In this document: positions 43,118-52,082 of the stretch, one piece after another
Numbering within the stretch: position 1 is the stretch's first letter
Layout: every line of letters starts with the position of its first letter
Source: Fibrella forsythiae
GTDB lineage: Bacteria; Bacteroidota; Bacteroidia; Cytophagales; Spirosomataceae
Length of the DNA stretch: 64,000 bases
Direction of reading: 5' to 3'
Assembly: GCF_017353175.1 (NCBI RefSeq)
Contig: NZ_JAFMYW010000002.1
Coordinates: forward strand, 62,001-126,000
Notes under the pieces: model-generated
The model's input: only the letters and a program-made list of their open reading frames with translations
Told to the model about the DNA's origin: nothing
The model's database searches: none
Program-made: the position numbers and the translations under genes

Positions 43118-45481
43118 ATGCTCACGAACTACATCAAAATCGCCCTGCGCAACTTGTGGAAACACAAGCTCTTCTCGTTCATCAACGTCTTCGGACTGGC
43201 GTCGGGGCTGACCGTCTGCATGCTGGCCATCGCACACATCAAAGGTGCGTTCGACTATGACGCGTTCCACCAGAGCCGCGAACGTACCTACCGGATCATT
43301 TCCGATGTGGTTTCGCTGACTAATGACAAAGCGCCGTTTGCCACCACACCTAAGCCGCTTGGGGCTACGTTGAAACAACAATATGGGTTTATTGACGAAG
43401 CTTCCTACGTGGTCAGGTCGTATGACGAGTTTCTGGGTAATCATAAGCGACTGTCTACGATGGGCTTCGCCGTTGACCCCGGCTTCTTCCGCATTTTCAG
43501 TTTCCCCCTCGCCCAGGGGCGCCCGGCCACAGAGCCAAATACCGTTGTGCTGACGCAGGCGATGGCCCGGAAGTTCTTTGGTACAGCCAACCCCATCGGG
43601 CAGACGTTGCAGCATCAGGAATTGGGAAACTTCACCGTTACGGGCGTACTGGCCGAGTTGCCAACCAAGTCGCATCTGGTGTTCGACCTGCTATTTTCCG
43701 CTACCTCATACGGGGTCAAAAATCGGGCTGCTGTCTCCGAGTGGCAGCAGTATCATACGGGCTACACCTACGTGATGCTGAAACCCGGCACACCGGCCGA
43801 AGCGCTCGATATCGTACTGCCTTCGGTGGTGAGCCGGGCCACCCGTGGGCTTCGCTTTGCCGACATAAAAGGCTACAGCTTCCGTACCCAACAACTGAGT
43901 CGACTGTCTCCGGCGCGGGGCGAGATGATGTATGGCACCTACGAGCCCCAGGTTCCCGGTTTGCTCGCAGAGTTTGGCATCGGTTTGATCACCTTGTTGC
44001 TGGCCGCCTTCAACTACGTGAATCTCACGCTGGCCCGTTCACTGAGCCGCGCCCGTGAAGTAGGTATCCGGAAAGTGTCCGGCGCGGTTCGCTGGCAGTT
44101 ATTGGGGCAATTTATGGCCGAATCGGTGGTGCTGTCGCTACTGGCGCTGAGTCTGGCCTTTCTGATGCTGGAACTGGTGAAACCGATGGCGTTTGTGCAA
44201 CAATGGCTTATTGGCGGCGTTCGCTGGGACTGGACAATCTGGGCCATCTTCGCCCTGTTCAGCATCGTGGCTGGCCTGCTGGCTGGTATCGTACCGGCGC
44301 GGGTGTTGTCGGGCTTTGAACCGGCGCAGGTACTTCGCAGCCACTCGGGGTTACGCATCATTCGCGGGCTGTCGCTTCGCAAATCACTGATCGTCGTTCA
44401 ATTCGTCGTTTCGCTGGTTGCCATGATCGGCCTGCTGACGATGGTGCGCCAGATGGACTACATGGCCACGGGCGATTACGGATTCCGGCGCGAACGCATG
44501 CTGAACGTGCCGATCAACGACGTACCTGCGCCCCGCCTGATGAACGAGTTGAACCGACTGTCGGGGATAGAACGTGTCTCGGCTACGTCTGAACTATTCG
44601 GTTCGCACGGTAACTATCAGACAATTAAACGAACACGTACCGGGCAGAACACGTCACCGGCTTTTGTCTGGTCGGTTAGTGAGCAGTTTGTGCCGAACAT
44701 GGGCCTGACGTTGGTAGCCGGGCAGAATATGGCGGCCGCGGTGGCCGATACCACCGGCCGGCAGGTATTGATCAACGAAGAGGCAGTAAAGGCTTTCAGG
44801 CTGGGTACGTCCCGCGACGCGGTTGGTCAGGTGCTTTGGCTCAACGACAGCACCGATGTACAGGTGGTGGGCGTCGTGAAAGATTTTCGATTCACCACGT
44901 TTGCCATAGCCGTAAAACCCTTGCTTTTACACAACGTACCCAGTCAGTTTCGGTACGTGACGCTGAGCGTAGCGGCGGGTGCGGAAGAAAAAGTTATGGC
45001 CGAGGTGAAGCAGGTATGGAAACGGCTCCGGCCCTTCGACCCCTTCGAAGGGCAGTGGTACGACGACTTTCTGGAAGCCCGGCACACCCACGCCGACGAT
45101 GCCGACTTTATGGGCTTACTCATCGGGCTGGCCTTTTCCATCGGCTGTCTGGGGCTGCTGGGCATGGTGACCTACACCACCCAAACCCGCGTGAAAGAGA
45201 TTGGTGTGCGGAAAGTGATGGGGGCCGAAGTAAGCCAGCTGGTCTGGCTATTATCGCGCGATTTTGTCAAGCTCCTGGTCATCGCCGCCGCCATTGCGCT
45301 GCCGCTGGGCTACCTGAGTGGTTACGCTTTCCTGTTCTCGTTTGCCTACCACGTATCCATCGGCTTTGAAACGCTGGGCCTCTGCGTCGGTGTGTTGCTA
45401 CTGCTCGGTAGTCTCACCATCGGATTACGTACCTACCGTGCAGCGTTAGCTAATCCAGTAATGTCTTTACGATCAGAATGA
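43118..45481 (+). CDS. Duplicated FtsX/MacB-like permease 10
   Basis: 787 residues, the shortest complete member. N terminus MLTNYIKIALRNLWKHK, AFDYDAFH after TM1. Coupling helices are REVGIRKVSGA (near 311) and KEIGVRKVMGA (near 692). The C terminus is TYRAALANPVMSLRSE, lacking the SIKAALMNP form, and the segment before it (SGYAFLFSFAYHVSIGFETLGL) departs from the conserved MNxWLxDFAYxxxxxWW. It therefore seems to have escaped the C-terminal homogenisation seen in its neighbours, although it sits in the middle of the run. Confidence 0.9.
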   Translation: MLTNYIKIALRNLWKHKLFSFINVFGLASGLTVCMLAIAHIKGAFDYDAFHQSRERTYRIISDVVSLTNDKAPFATTPKPLGATLKQQYGFIDEASYVVRSYDEFLGNHKRLSTMGFAVDPGFFRIFSFPLAQGRPATEPNTVVLTQAMARKFFGTANPIGQTLQHQELGNFTVTGVLAELPTKSHLVFDLLFSATSYGVKNRAAVSEWQQYHTGYTYVMLKPGTPAEALDIVLPSVVSRATRGLRFADIKGYSFRTQQLSRLSPARGEMMYGTYEPQVPGLLAEFGIGLITLLLAAFNYVNLTLARSLSRAREVGIRKVSGAVRWQLLGQFMAESVVLSLLALSLAFLMLELVKPMAFVQQWLIGGVRWDWTIWAIFALFSIVAGLLAGIVPARVLSGFEPAQVLRSHSGLRIIRGLSLRKSLIVVQFVVSLVAMIGLLTMVRQMDYMATGDYGFRRERMLNVPINDVPAPRLMNELNRLSGIERVSATSELFGSHGNYQTIKRTRTGQNTSPAFVWSVSEQFVPNMGLTLVAGQNMAAAVADTTGRQVLINEEAVKAFRLGTSRDAVGQVLWLNDSTDVQVVGVVKDFRFTTFAIAVKPLLLHNVPSQFRYVTLSVAAGAEEKVMAEVKQVWKRLRPFDPFEGQWYDDFLEARHTHADDADFMGLLIGLAFSIGCLGLLGMVTYTTQTRVKEIGVRKVMGAEVSQLVWLLSRDFVKLLVIAAAIALPLGYLSGYAFLFSFAYHVSIGFETLGLCVGVLLLLGSLTIGLRTYRAALANPVMSLRSE

Positions 45482-45487
45482 AATGCG

Positions 45488-45556
45488 TAAGGCTTGGGGC
45501 TCAGGGCGTGGAGTAATGTTCTCGCGTCAGCTACCCCAGCCCCGCGCCCCCAGCCC
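45488..45556. repeat. Spacer inverted repeat of a fourth type between permeases 10 and 11
   Basis: GGCTTGGGGCTCAGGGCGTGG faces CCCCAGCCCCGCGCCCCCAGCC, with TTCTCGCGTCAGCTA in the loop. The design matches the other spacers (arm-core-arm from stop to ATG), but the arm sequence is a different GGGGC-rich text. Confidence 0.6.
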
Positions 45557-45557
45557 T

Positions 45558-47975
45558 ATGCTAAAAAACTATCTCAAAATCGCCTTCCGAACACTCTGGA
45601 AGAACCGTACCTATACGCTGATCAACACGATCGGTCTATCCGTAGCCTTCGGCACTTGTGTGCTGTTGTTTCTGACGGCCACCTTCGAGCTATCGTACGA
45701 TAATTTTCATACAAATGCTGATCGCATCTTTCATCTGAACTTTCTGTCGACCAATCGCGATGGAACTGTTGATCGGGGAAGTACCATGCCGTACCCGATT
45801 TCGCCTGCGCTCAAGGCCGATTTCCCGGAGATAGAAGGCGTTACGCGCTGGTTTGACCGGAGTGCGAGCGTACGGCACAACGATCAGACATACAACAAAG
45901 ATGTCAGGATGGCCGATCCGGACTTTCTGACCATGTTCACATTCCCGCTTCAGAAAGGCAGCGCTAAAACGGCGATGAATAGCCTGAGTGATATCGTGAT
46001 CAGCGCCAACATGGCTGCCGATGTTTTCGGCAAGGAAGACCCGATCGGTAAACCGCTCCAGCTTCGTATGAACGACCGCTGGCAGGAGTTTACGGTGACG
46101 GGCGTGTTGAACGATGCGCCTAAAAACTCATCGATTGAGTTCGACGCGATCATTCGCAGCGACAATGCCGCCGATTACCAAGAATTTAAAACACGGTGGG
46201 ATCACGGAAATCATGACGTGTTTGTGCAGGTAAAAGCCGGGACAGACCCGCAAATGCTGCAACGCCGGGCGCAGGCGTTTATGGATAAATACTTTGCGAA
46301 AGACATCAAAGACCGGCAGGAGCAGGGGTATCCGAAAAATGAGCTGGGCTTTCAGCGGAGCCTGCTGCTGGCGCCTATCCGCGATCTGCATTTCGACACC
46401 GTTACAACCCACGGTAGTGGTATTAGCCGGGCGTATGTGTATACTCTGCTGCTGGTCGGCCTGTTTATTCTGGCCATTGCCTGTATCAATTTCATTAACC
46501 TGACTATTGCCCAGTCGCTTACCCGGGCGCGGGAGGTGGGCGTTCGGAAATCGCTTGGCGCGCAACGTCTCCAGTTGTTTGGCCAGATATGGGGCGAAAC
46601 GGTATTGCTGTGCGCGGGTGCGCTACTGATCGGGCTGGGGCTGGCGTATCTAACCTTACCCACGTTCAATAAACTCTTTAGAAGTTATCTGGCGTTGAAC
46701 GATTTCCTGAAACCGACGGTCCTGCTGTTCACGAGCCTGAGCTTCCTGCTGATTACGCTGATCGCCGGTGGGTACCCTTCCTGGTTTATGACACGTTTCA
46801 ACGCAGTGGAGGTGTTGAAAGGCAACGTGACCATGAGCAAACCGGGTGTACTTCGTAACTCGCTTATTATAACGCAGTTTACGATTGCATGCCTGCTGAT
46901 TGTCTGTACGATGATTGTTCGGCAGCAGATCAATTACCTGCAGCAGAAGCCAATGGGCCTAGACAAGGAACAGGTAGTCAGTATTCCGGTTGGTAACGAG
47001 TTGAACGGTAGTACAGCGCTGAAAGCCATGCGCGACCGGCTGGCCAGTCAGCCAGCCATTGCCGCCGTATCGGGTTCGGGCGTCAACATCGGTGCGGGGC
47101 TGGACGGAAGTTCGTCGCGGATGATGTTCGGCTTCCTCTACGGCAAACGGGACATTACCTGCGACTGGCTCCGGATCGACACCGACTACCTGAAAACAAT
47201 GGGAATCAAGCTCCTTCAGGGGCGAGACTTCAGCCCGGCCTACAGCACCGATTCGAGCTCGTCGGTACTGATTACGCAGAGCATGGCTAAAGCCCTGGGC
47301 GAAGCGAATCCGGTTGGTAAGTTCATCAAGCCTGATAATAAAACCTATCAGATCGTCGGTGTCGTCAATGACTTCAACCTGTATTCACTGCATCAGGAAG
47401 CCAAGCCTATTGCGCTGCAAATGCAGGCAGCCGCGCCGATTCAGTATATTCTGGTTCGGGTGAACCCCCAGAACCTGACCGGTGCCATGGAAACTATCAA
47501 GCGTGCCTGGAAAACGGTTGCGCCAAAGCAGGAATTTATCGGTTCGTTTCTTGACGAAAACACCGATCGCTGGTACAGGAAAGAACGACGGCTGTCCACC
47601 ATTTTCTCGGCGGCGGCTGGAATTGCCATTCTGCTGTCGTGTATGGGCCTGTTCTCCATTGCACTGATTTCGATTCAGCAACGCACCAAGGAAATTGGTA
47701 TTCGGAAAGTACTGGGAGCCAGTGTGGGAAGCATCGTGTCGTTGCTCTCGAAAGACTTCCTGAAACTCGTGGTTATTGCGATCCTGATTGCCTCGCCCCT
47801 GGCCTGGGTAGGAATGAGCAACTGGCTGGCCGACTTCGCCTACCGCATCGATATCCCCTGGTGGATTTTTGTCCTTTCGGGCGTGACGACCCTGGTTGTA
47901 GCGCTGCTGACAGTAAGTTTTCAGTCGATCAAAGCAGCGTTGATGAATCCGGTGACGTCGTTACGATCGGAATAA
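45558..47975 (+). CDS. Duplicated FtsX/MacB-like permease 11
   Basis: 805 residues from the ATG at 45558; a longer open frame from 45483 would run through the spacer repeat. N terminus MLKNYLKIAFRTLWKNR, FELSYDNFH after TM1, coupling helices REVGVRKSLGA (near 324) and KEIGIRKVLGA (near 709), tail SIKAALMNPVTSLRSE. Closest to permease 8. It ends the run of seven, and two small secreted-protein genes follow at 14 and 11 bp, too close for separate promoters. Confidence 0.9.
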   Translation: MLKNYLKIAFRTLWKNRTYTLINTIGLSVAFGTCVLLFLTATFELSYDNFHTNADRIFHLNFLSTNRDGTVDRGSTMPYPISPALKADFPEIEGVTRWFDRSASVRHNDQTYNKDVRMADPDFLTMFTFPLQKGSAKTAMNSLSDIVISANMAADVFGKEDPIGKPLQLRMNDRWQEFTVTGVLNDAPKNSSIEFDAIIRSDNAADYQEFKTRWDHGNHDVFVQVKAGTDPQMLQRRAQAFMDKYFAKDIKDRQEQGYPKNELGFQRSLLLAPIRDLHFDTVTTHGSGISRAYVYTLLLVGLFILAIACINFINLTIAQSLTRAREVGVRKSLGAQRLQLFGQIWGETVLLCAGALLIGLGLAYLTLPTFNKLFRSYLALNDFLKPTVLLFTSLSFLLITLIAGGYPSWFMTRFNAVEVLKGNVTMSKPGVLRNSLIITQFTIACLLIVCTMIVRQQINYLQQKPMGLDKEQVVSIPVGNELNGSTALKAMRDRLASQPAIAAVSGSGVNIGAGLDGSSSRMMFGFLYGKRDITCDWLRIDTDYLKTMGIKLLQGRDFSPAYSTDSSSSVLITQSMAKALGEANPVGKFIKPDNKTYQIVGVVNDFNLYSLHQEAKPIALQMQAAAPIQYILVRVNPQNLTGAMETIKRAWKTVAPKQEFIGSFLDENTDRWYRKERRLSTIFSAAAGIAILLSCMGLFSIALISIQQRTKEIGIRKVLGASVGSIVSLLSKDFLKLVVIAILIASPLAWVGMSNWLADFAYRIDIPWWIFVLSGVTTLVVALLTVSFQSIKAALMNPVTSLRSE

Positions 47976-47989
47976 AACTAAACTCACAC

Positions 47990-48355
47990 ATGAAGTACGT
48001 TCTCATTGGCTTTTTGCTCTGCCTCAGTGTAGTATGCAGGGCTCAGCACGCGCCGAATTCGATTCGGAAACAGATTTCGGATGACGAGAAAACGCTGTCT
48101 ATTCGCATTGATGGCATTCAGAACGGGCAACCCGTGCATGTTGACCAGTCGTTTGATGTGTCGGGCATGAATCAGCTGCAAAAAGAATGGCTAACTTTTC
48201 AGGCGTTTCGGGCGCAGCACATCCCTGTATCGATCCACGAAATACGGTGGTTACTTATTCTGTCACTGGGCGTCATTGCGCTGCTGATGACGCTGTTAAT
48301 TATCGTTTACCAGACACAACGGGCGGCTCAGATGAGTGCAGTTAAGGGGTTTTAA
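47990..48355 (+). CDS. Small secreted/membrane protein, paralogous to the next gene
   Basis: 121 residues from the ATG at 47990; the open frame extends far upstream through the permease gene but only as a shadow. A signal peptide (MKYVLIGFLLCLSVVCRAQ) is followed by about 60 residues (ISDDEKTLSIRIDG...FDVSGMNQLQKEWL) that align with the next protein (INDNGKDALSIQIQ...FNVAGLTKAQKDAL). A transmembrane helix near 85-107 (WLLILSLGVIALLMTLLIIVY) anchors it with a short cytoplasmic tail. No known family. Its position directly behind the permeases suggests a periplasmic partner (inference). Confidence 0.7.
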   Translation: MKYVLIGFLLCLSVVCRAQHAPNSIRKQISDDEKTLSIRIDGIQNGQPVHVDQSFDVSGMNQLQKEWLTFQAFRAQHIPVSIHEIRWLLILSLGVIALLMTLLIIVYQTQRAAQMSAVKGF

Positions 48356-48366
48356 ATCAACTGACT

Positions 48367-48945
48367 ATGAAAACGATATTCACGCTTTTAGCACTGTTGT
48401 CAGGTACGTTGGCAATGGCCCAACAGACAAGCTATCGGAACGTTAACACGTCAATCAACGACAATGGGAAAGATGCATTGTCTATTCAGATACAGGCCGA
48501 CCGGGCGGATGGTGAACAGCTTCGCTATAGCCGAACATTCAACGTAGCGGGCCTGACCAAAGCGCAGAAAGATGCCTTGAAAAACCATGTGCTCGACTCG
48601 CTCGGCCTTAGCAGTACACCGCCGCCCCAGGCGCTGCTCACGCCACCCACGCCACCAGCGGGTGCAATGACAGCGCCGACACCACCCGGTTTGGCACCCG
48701 GCGTTGAAACGGTCCGCCTGGTTTGCCCGTCCTGCACCGACCGGATGAAGCTTGAGATTTCAGGCACTGGCTATGCGTATTCCCGTTCGCAGCATTCGGA
48801 TAAAGAAAAGACCTCCATCTTCCCCATTGACCTCCCGCTCGAACCCGGCGATTACAAGCTGAAATACTGGCAGAATGGTGTGCTACAGACGCAAACGCCG
48901 TTCACGGTCAAGGCTGGCGAGAAGAATGTGATCACTGTCAAATGA
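48367..48945 (+). CDS. Small secreted protein with Pro-rich linker and CxxC domain
   Basis: 192 residues: a signal peptide (MKTIFTLLALLSGTLAMAQ), a domain shared with the preceding protein (about 25-80), a Pro-rich linker (about 82-115, repeats of PPTPP), and a C-terminal beta domain (about 118-192) starting VRLVCPSCTDRMKLEISG. It has no membrane anchor, so it is periplasmic or exported. Unknown function. It is the last gene before a strong hairpin terminator. Confidence 0.7.
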   Translation: MKTIFTLLALLSGTLAMAQQTSYRNVNTSINDNGKDALSIQIQADRADGEQLRYSRTFNVAGLTKAQKDALKNHVLDSLGLSSTPPPQALLTPPTPPAGAMTAPTPPGLAPGVETVRLVCPSCTDRMKLEISGTGYAYSRSQHSDKEKTSIFPIDLPLEPGDYKLKYWQNGVLQTQTPFTVKAGEKNVITVK

Positions 48946-48947
48946 AC

Positions 48948-48996
48948 GGCCGTTTTTTTGTCACCCCTCCTTCCGTCGGGATGACAAAAAACGGCC
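48948..48996 (+). terminator. Hairpin terminator after the seven-permease run
   Basis: GGCCGTTTTTTTGTCA (48948-48963) pairs with TGACAAAAAACGGCC (48982-48996), with one bulged base and an 18-base loop, starting two bases after the stop at 48945. The arms are AT-rich inside and GC-rich outside. It is the only clear terminator after 30568, so the transcript would be about 18 kb. Confidence 0.75.
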
Positions 48997-49043
48997 TCAA
49001 CAACCTTATAAATCCCTTTTATACTGACTAAACTTCTACGACC

Positions 49044-49337
49044 ATGGCGCACATCGCTATCCCTATTCCGAACGTACCTGGCAAGCAGGACATCGAGATT
49101 GACGTAACCATCAACGGGCAGAAACAGGCCCTGCATTATCGCGTCGAGCTATTTTACTGGAGCGACTGTGTGGTGCCTACATTCGATCGCGTTGAGTGCA
49201 TTCAGCAATTGCTGGCCAGCTACGATCAGGATTGGGCGCTCTACTACATCGGCGCACCAACCGACGAGTTTGTGCCGATCACTTTTGTCCGTCGCGAAGA
49301 CCTGATCAAGCAGCGCCGCCTGCGACAGTTGGCATAG
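49044..49337 (+). CDS. Small protein of unknown function
   Basis: 97 residues with no signal peptide or transmembrane helix. A beta-rich N terminus (IAIPIPNVPGKQDIEIDVTING) and charged C terminus (FVRREDLIKQRRLRQL) are visible, plus two Cys and several Trp/Tyr. No family is recognised. It lies between two terminator hairpins (48948-48996 and 49408-49449), so it is probably its own transcription unit. Confidence 0.65.
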   Translation: MAHIAIPIPNVPGKQDIEIDVTINGQKQALHYRVELFYWSDCVVPTFDRVECIQQLLASYDQDWALYYIGAPTDEFVPITFVRREDLIKQRRLRQLA

Positions 49338-49407
49338 ATGGCGCTGCCTGATGTTTTGCTGATGACGCGTCAGCGACCAGTACGGCAAAGCAGCTTATAC
49401 CAACAAT

Positions 49408-49449
49408 ACCGAACCCGCTACCGGCTGAATTCACAGTAGTGGGTTCGGT
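49408..49449. terminator. Bidirectional hairpin between convergent genes
   Basis: ACCGAACCCGCTAC (49408-49421) pairs with GTAGTGGGTTCGGT (49436-49449), 13 of 14 positions, with a 14-base loop. It stands between the ends of the plus-strand small gene and the minus-strand 49477 gene. Confidence 0.65.
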
Positions 49450-49476
49450 GTGTAGAATCAAACCTAAATCCGGTGC

Positions 49477-50877
49477 CTATCGCGTGTATAACGACCCTTT
49501 GGCAATAGTCGACTCGTATTCGTAGTTGATCGTTTCCAGGAATTTGCCCGTTACCCAGCCAATGTCGGCGTCGCGAATGAAGACAAAACGCTTCTGACCT
49601 CCTTTGCTGTTGTAGCCGTTCATTGTTGCTTCCAGCAATAAAATGCCCGCGATCAGCTGCTTCTGATTCAGCTGATTCTGAATCTGGCCAATCTCCCGAG
49701 CGGCTTTATCGCGGATCGTGGGGTCAGCTATCTCGTTCAGGTTCGGTTTTGTCAGGGCTGAAAAATCCGTCATCACCAGGTTCTTAAACTGCGCAATGTC
49801 GGCCTGGCTAATCGGAACCGCCGTGGTCATGGCCTTTTCGGGGTGCAGGTACGTTACCACCGCCTGCGCAATGGCCCCGCCCACGCCCACCGTCCGGCGC
49901 TGTTGAATGCCTGGCAGATCGGGCGTCAGGTTCTTGTCGGCCAGTCCGGACGCGGCTCGCTGGGCGTCCCGTTTGAATGCATCAATGCTCAACGACCGTT
50001 TCGGGTCAATCTGGTCAACCAGGGTGTTGACGCCCGTTGGGAAGTTGACGTAATGAAACTTCTTGTTGGTATCGAAATAACCACCCATTACGCCGCTGCC
50101 ACCAATGTTGAGTGCCGAGGTCGTGGGCCATACTTTGCGTGGAATAGCGCCGATAGTAAATAATTCAGCTTCCCGGGAGGCGCTGATGGTGGTGTCGATG
50201 CGCAGGTTGGTGCCGTTGGGCAATATCGCGGCCAACTGGTCGTAGAGGCGGTTCCTGTCGATTGGTTTTCCATTCCGAACATCGCTGCTGAACACGATGA
50301 ATACCCGCTCATTGGGAATGTTATACCGCCGGATCGAGTCCAGGCATTCTTTCAGGGCAACACGTCCTTTCTGAAGCGAATTTGAGGCGTCGGCTACCAG
50401 CGTAACGTCAGGAATATCGATGATCGAGCGAATGTCTTTTTCGTAAAAATCACTTTCATACTGTGTCTTGAAAATCGCCAGTTTAATATCCGACGCCCCA
50501 ATCTGAATGCCGGCGTACAGGTTCTTACCCGAAATGTTCCGAATGATCTCATTGACGCCCCAGGCACTGGCTACATATTTGAGTTTCGCATACTGGGTAC
50601 GTGCCAATTCCAGATAGCGCAGTGCCGTGGTATGATCGTTCAGGTCGTTGTAGGAAAGTCCCATCACTTCGTTGGCAATCGCCTGCCAGTACAAACTGTT
50701 CTTTGTGGCGGGCATAGCGCGTTTCAACAACGCAATCGACTCGTCGGACTTGTCTACTTCACGCAGTGTGATAGCCAGTTTAACATATTGGATAGCCTGT
50801 GTGAGCGACTTTGCTTGTTGGGCAAAGCTAGTCAGCGTAGAGCCGATAAAGAGGAGGGAGAAGAGGATACGTCTCAT
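49477..50877 (-). CDS. Secreted TPR protein with an actin/Ppx-like ATPase-fold domain
   Basis: 466 residues with a signal peptide (MRRILFSLLFIGSTLTSFAQ). TPR-like helices follow (about 22-115, SIALLKRAMPATK, TTALRYLELARTQYAKL). The rest resembles an actin-superfamily fold of the exopolyphosphatase (Ppx/GppA) type: YAGIQIGASDIKLAIFK (phosphate-1, near 121), an ADASNSL turn, LNIGGSGVMGGYFD (phosphate-2-like, near 259) and VGVGGAIAQAVVTYL (adenosine-like, near 333). The phosphate-2 loop lacks the usual D-x-G-G-G/S pattern, so activity is doubtful. Such a fold outside the cytoplasm, where ATP is scarce, is odd. It follows the OstA-like gene by 20 bp in the same direction. Confidence 0.7.
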   Translation of the reverse strand: MRRILFSLLFIGSTLTSFAQQAKSLTQAIQYVKLAITLREVDKSDESIALLKRAMPATKNSLYWQAIANEVMGLSYNDLNDHTTALRYLELARTQYAKLKYVASAWGVNEIIRNISGKNLYAGIQIGASDIKLAIFKTQYESDFYEKDIRSIIDIPDVTLVADASNSLQKGRVALKECLDSIRRYNIPNERVFIVFSSDVRNGKPIDRNRLYDQLAAILPNGTNLRIDTTISASREAELFTIGAIPRKVWPTTSALNIGGSGVMGGYFDTNKKFHYVNFPTGVNTLVDQIDPKRSLSIDAFKRDAQRAASGLADKNLTPDLPGIQQRRTVGVGGAIAQAVVTYLHPEKAMTTAVPISQADIAQFKNLVMTDFSALTKPNLNEIADPTIRDKAAREIGQIQNQLNQKQLIAGILLLEATMNGYNSKGGQKRFVFIRDADIGWVTGKFLETINYEYESTIAKGSLYTR

Positions 50878-50897
50878 GTTGATATGGGTTGGTAAAG

Positions 50898-51698
50898 CTA
50901 AAAAGCGCGTTTTTTGCGGTTGAGGATATGCTCCAGATCGCTTTCGTCGGGGGCTGGTTCGCGGGCACCAGTTGCCGTTTCGAGTGGCCGTTCTGACACA
51001 CGTACCTGCCGTTTATACGTACCTACGGATTCCGGCTTTGTTACGATGTTGTTCGGTTGTGGGCTCATCGTCAGGCGAACCGGCCTTTCTGCTTCCGGTT
51101 GTTGTGGGGCTATCCGGGCACTAATTCCCTGCACAGGAACTGGCTGGTCAGGTACGTGGCTGCGGGGCAATTCCCTGCTGGTCATGGCAGCAGCCAACTG
51201 TTTCGTGTGGAGGTCGTAGAAACCGTCGGTAACTGTCAGAATACTGCGGCCATTGGCCAAACGCCCTTTGCCTGTATACTGGGCGGTGCCGGTCAGCAGA
51301 TTGTAATAAAGCTGCGACGCTGTCAGCACCGACCGGCCATTCTGCAGTAAAACGTGTCCGGTCAGCACTGCCTGTTGGGTTGGTGCATCGTAAAATAGTG
51401 AATCGCCTTTTACCGTAAGCGAGTCATTCTGTACAAGCAGTACATGACCGGCGGCGCTAACTGTATTTGTTGCCAGCTGGTGAATGGCCCGGTCGCAAAA
51501 GAGCACCATAGTCTGTTGGCGTAGCCTGACGTTCCCCCTGTATCGCCGAATGCCCGGTGCCGATGATATGTCGACCTGCCTGCCGGGTTGCATATCCAGT
51601 ATGATGAGGTCGGCGCGGGGTGGGGGAGGCAATTGGTGTTGCGCTAGTGCGGTAATGGGCAGGTACGTCAGAACAAAGAAAAGAGACGGGTTACGCAT
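50898..51698 (-). CDS. Secreted OstA/LptA-like protein
   Basis: 266 residues with a signal peptide (MRNPSLFFVLTYLPITALAQ). Repeating beta-strand words follow the OstA/LptA beta-jelly-roll pattern: YRGNVRLRQQTMVLFCDRA, AAGHVLLVQNDSLTVKGDSLFY, LTGHVLLQNGRSVLTASQLYY, YTGKGRLANGRSILTVTDGFY. In the LPS export pathway such folds bridge the periplasm. The 90-residue C-terminal tail is Pro/Arg-rich and likely disordered. It is shorter than the OstA-like proteins of Bacteroidota that carry two or more domain copies. Downstream in the same operon lies the TPR/actin-fold gene. Confidence 0.75.
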   Translation of the reverse strand: MRNPSLFFVLTYLPITALAQHQLPPPPRADLIILDMQPGRQVDISSAPGIRRYRGNVRLRQQTMVLFCDRAIHQLATNTVSAAGHVLLVQNDSLTVKGDSLFYDAPTQQAVLTGHVLLQNGRSVLTASQLYYNLLTGTAQYTGKGRLANGRSILTVTDGFYDLHTKQLAAAMTSRELPRSHVPDQPVPVQGISARIAPQQPEAERPVRLTMSPQPNNIVTKPESVGTYKRQVRVSERPLETATGAREPAPDESDLEHILNRKKRAF

Positions 51699-51960
51699 GT
51701 TAAGTAGTGCTTCAGAAGCACCATAAGCCAGTTAATGGGTGTGTAGTAGATACGTCAGCCATGCGTTGGCTGGTAGCTTTTGCTGCCAATGCATGGATCG
51801 TTTACATACTCGGATGGTAGCTACTTAGATGTATTTACCTGACTAAAAAGTTTAGGTGACCGGGCGTAATGTCGGGGTGATCGGGGAAATGTATGATAGA
51901 TTGCTTCGCAAATAACCTGGTACCGCAACCTCGAGAAGCCCGTTGACCGCCGTACTGATT
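51699..51960. other. Divergent intergenic region
   Basis: 262 bp between the minus-strand OstA-like gene and the third enhancer module. It is AT-rich (GTTTACATACTCGG, TAGATGTATTTACC). I see a short GCTTC-AGAAGC palindrome near 51710-51721 but no clear promoter; the OstA-like gene must start here. Confidence 0.4.
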
Positions 51961-52056
51961 CGGACGGAGATCTGTCCAGTTTCGGACAACGTACCTGTAG
52001 AAAAACGGCGTTTGCTGCCCGGAAAAGCAGTTTTTTGGCCGTGGCATGACCCTTGA
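51961..52056 (+). promoter_or_regulatory. Enhancer site plus sigma-54-like promoter for the 52083 permease group (copy 3)
   Basis: CGGACG, TGTCC and CGGACA lie at 51961-51988; the GG of TGGCAT (52042-52047) begins 55 nt after the last base, and five bases later comes TTGA (52053-52056). A T-run (GCAGTTTTTTGGCC) lies just before the -24 element. The promoter overlaps the TTG at 52053, so translation starts instead at the ATG at 52083. The iterated word AACGTACCTG directly follows the site (51987). Confidence 0.75.
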
Positions 52057-52082
52057 CGAAGGTAAAGGAAACCCCCCTTGTT

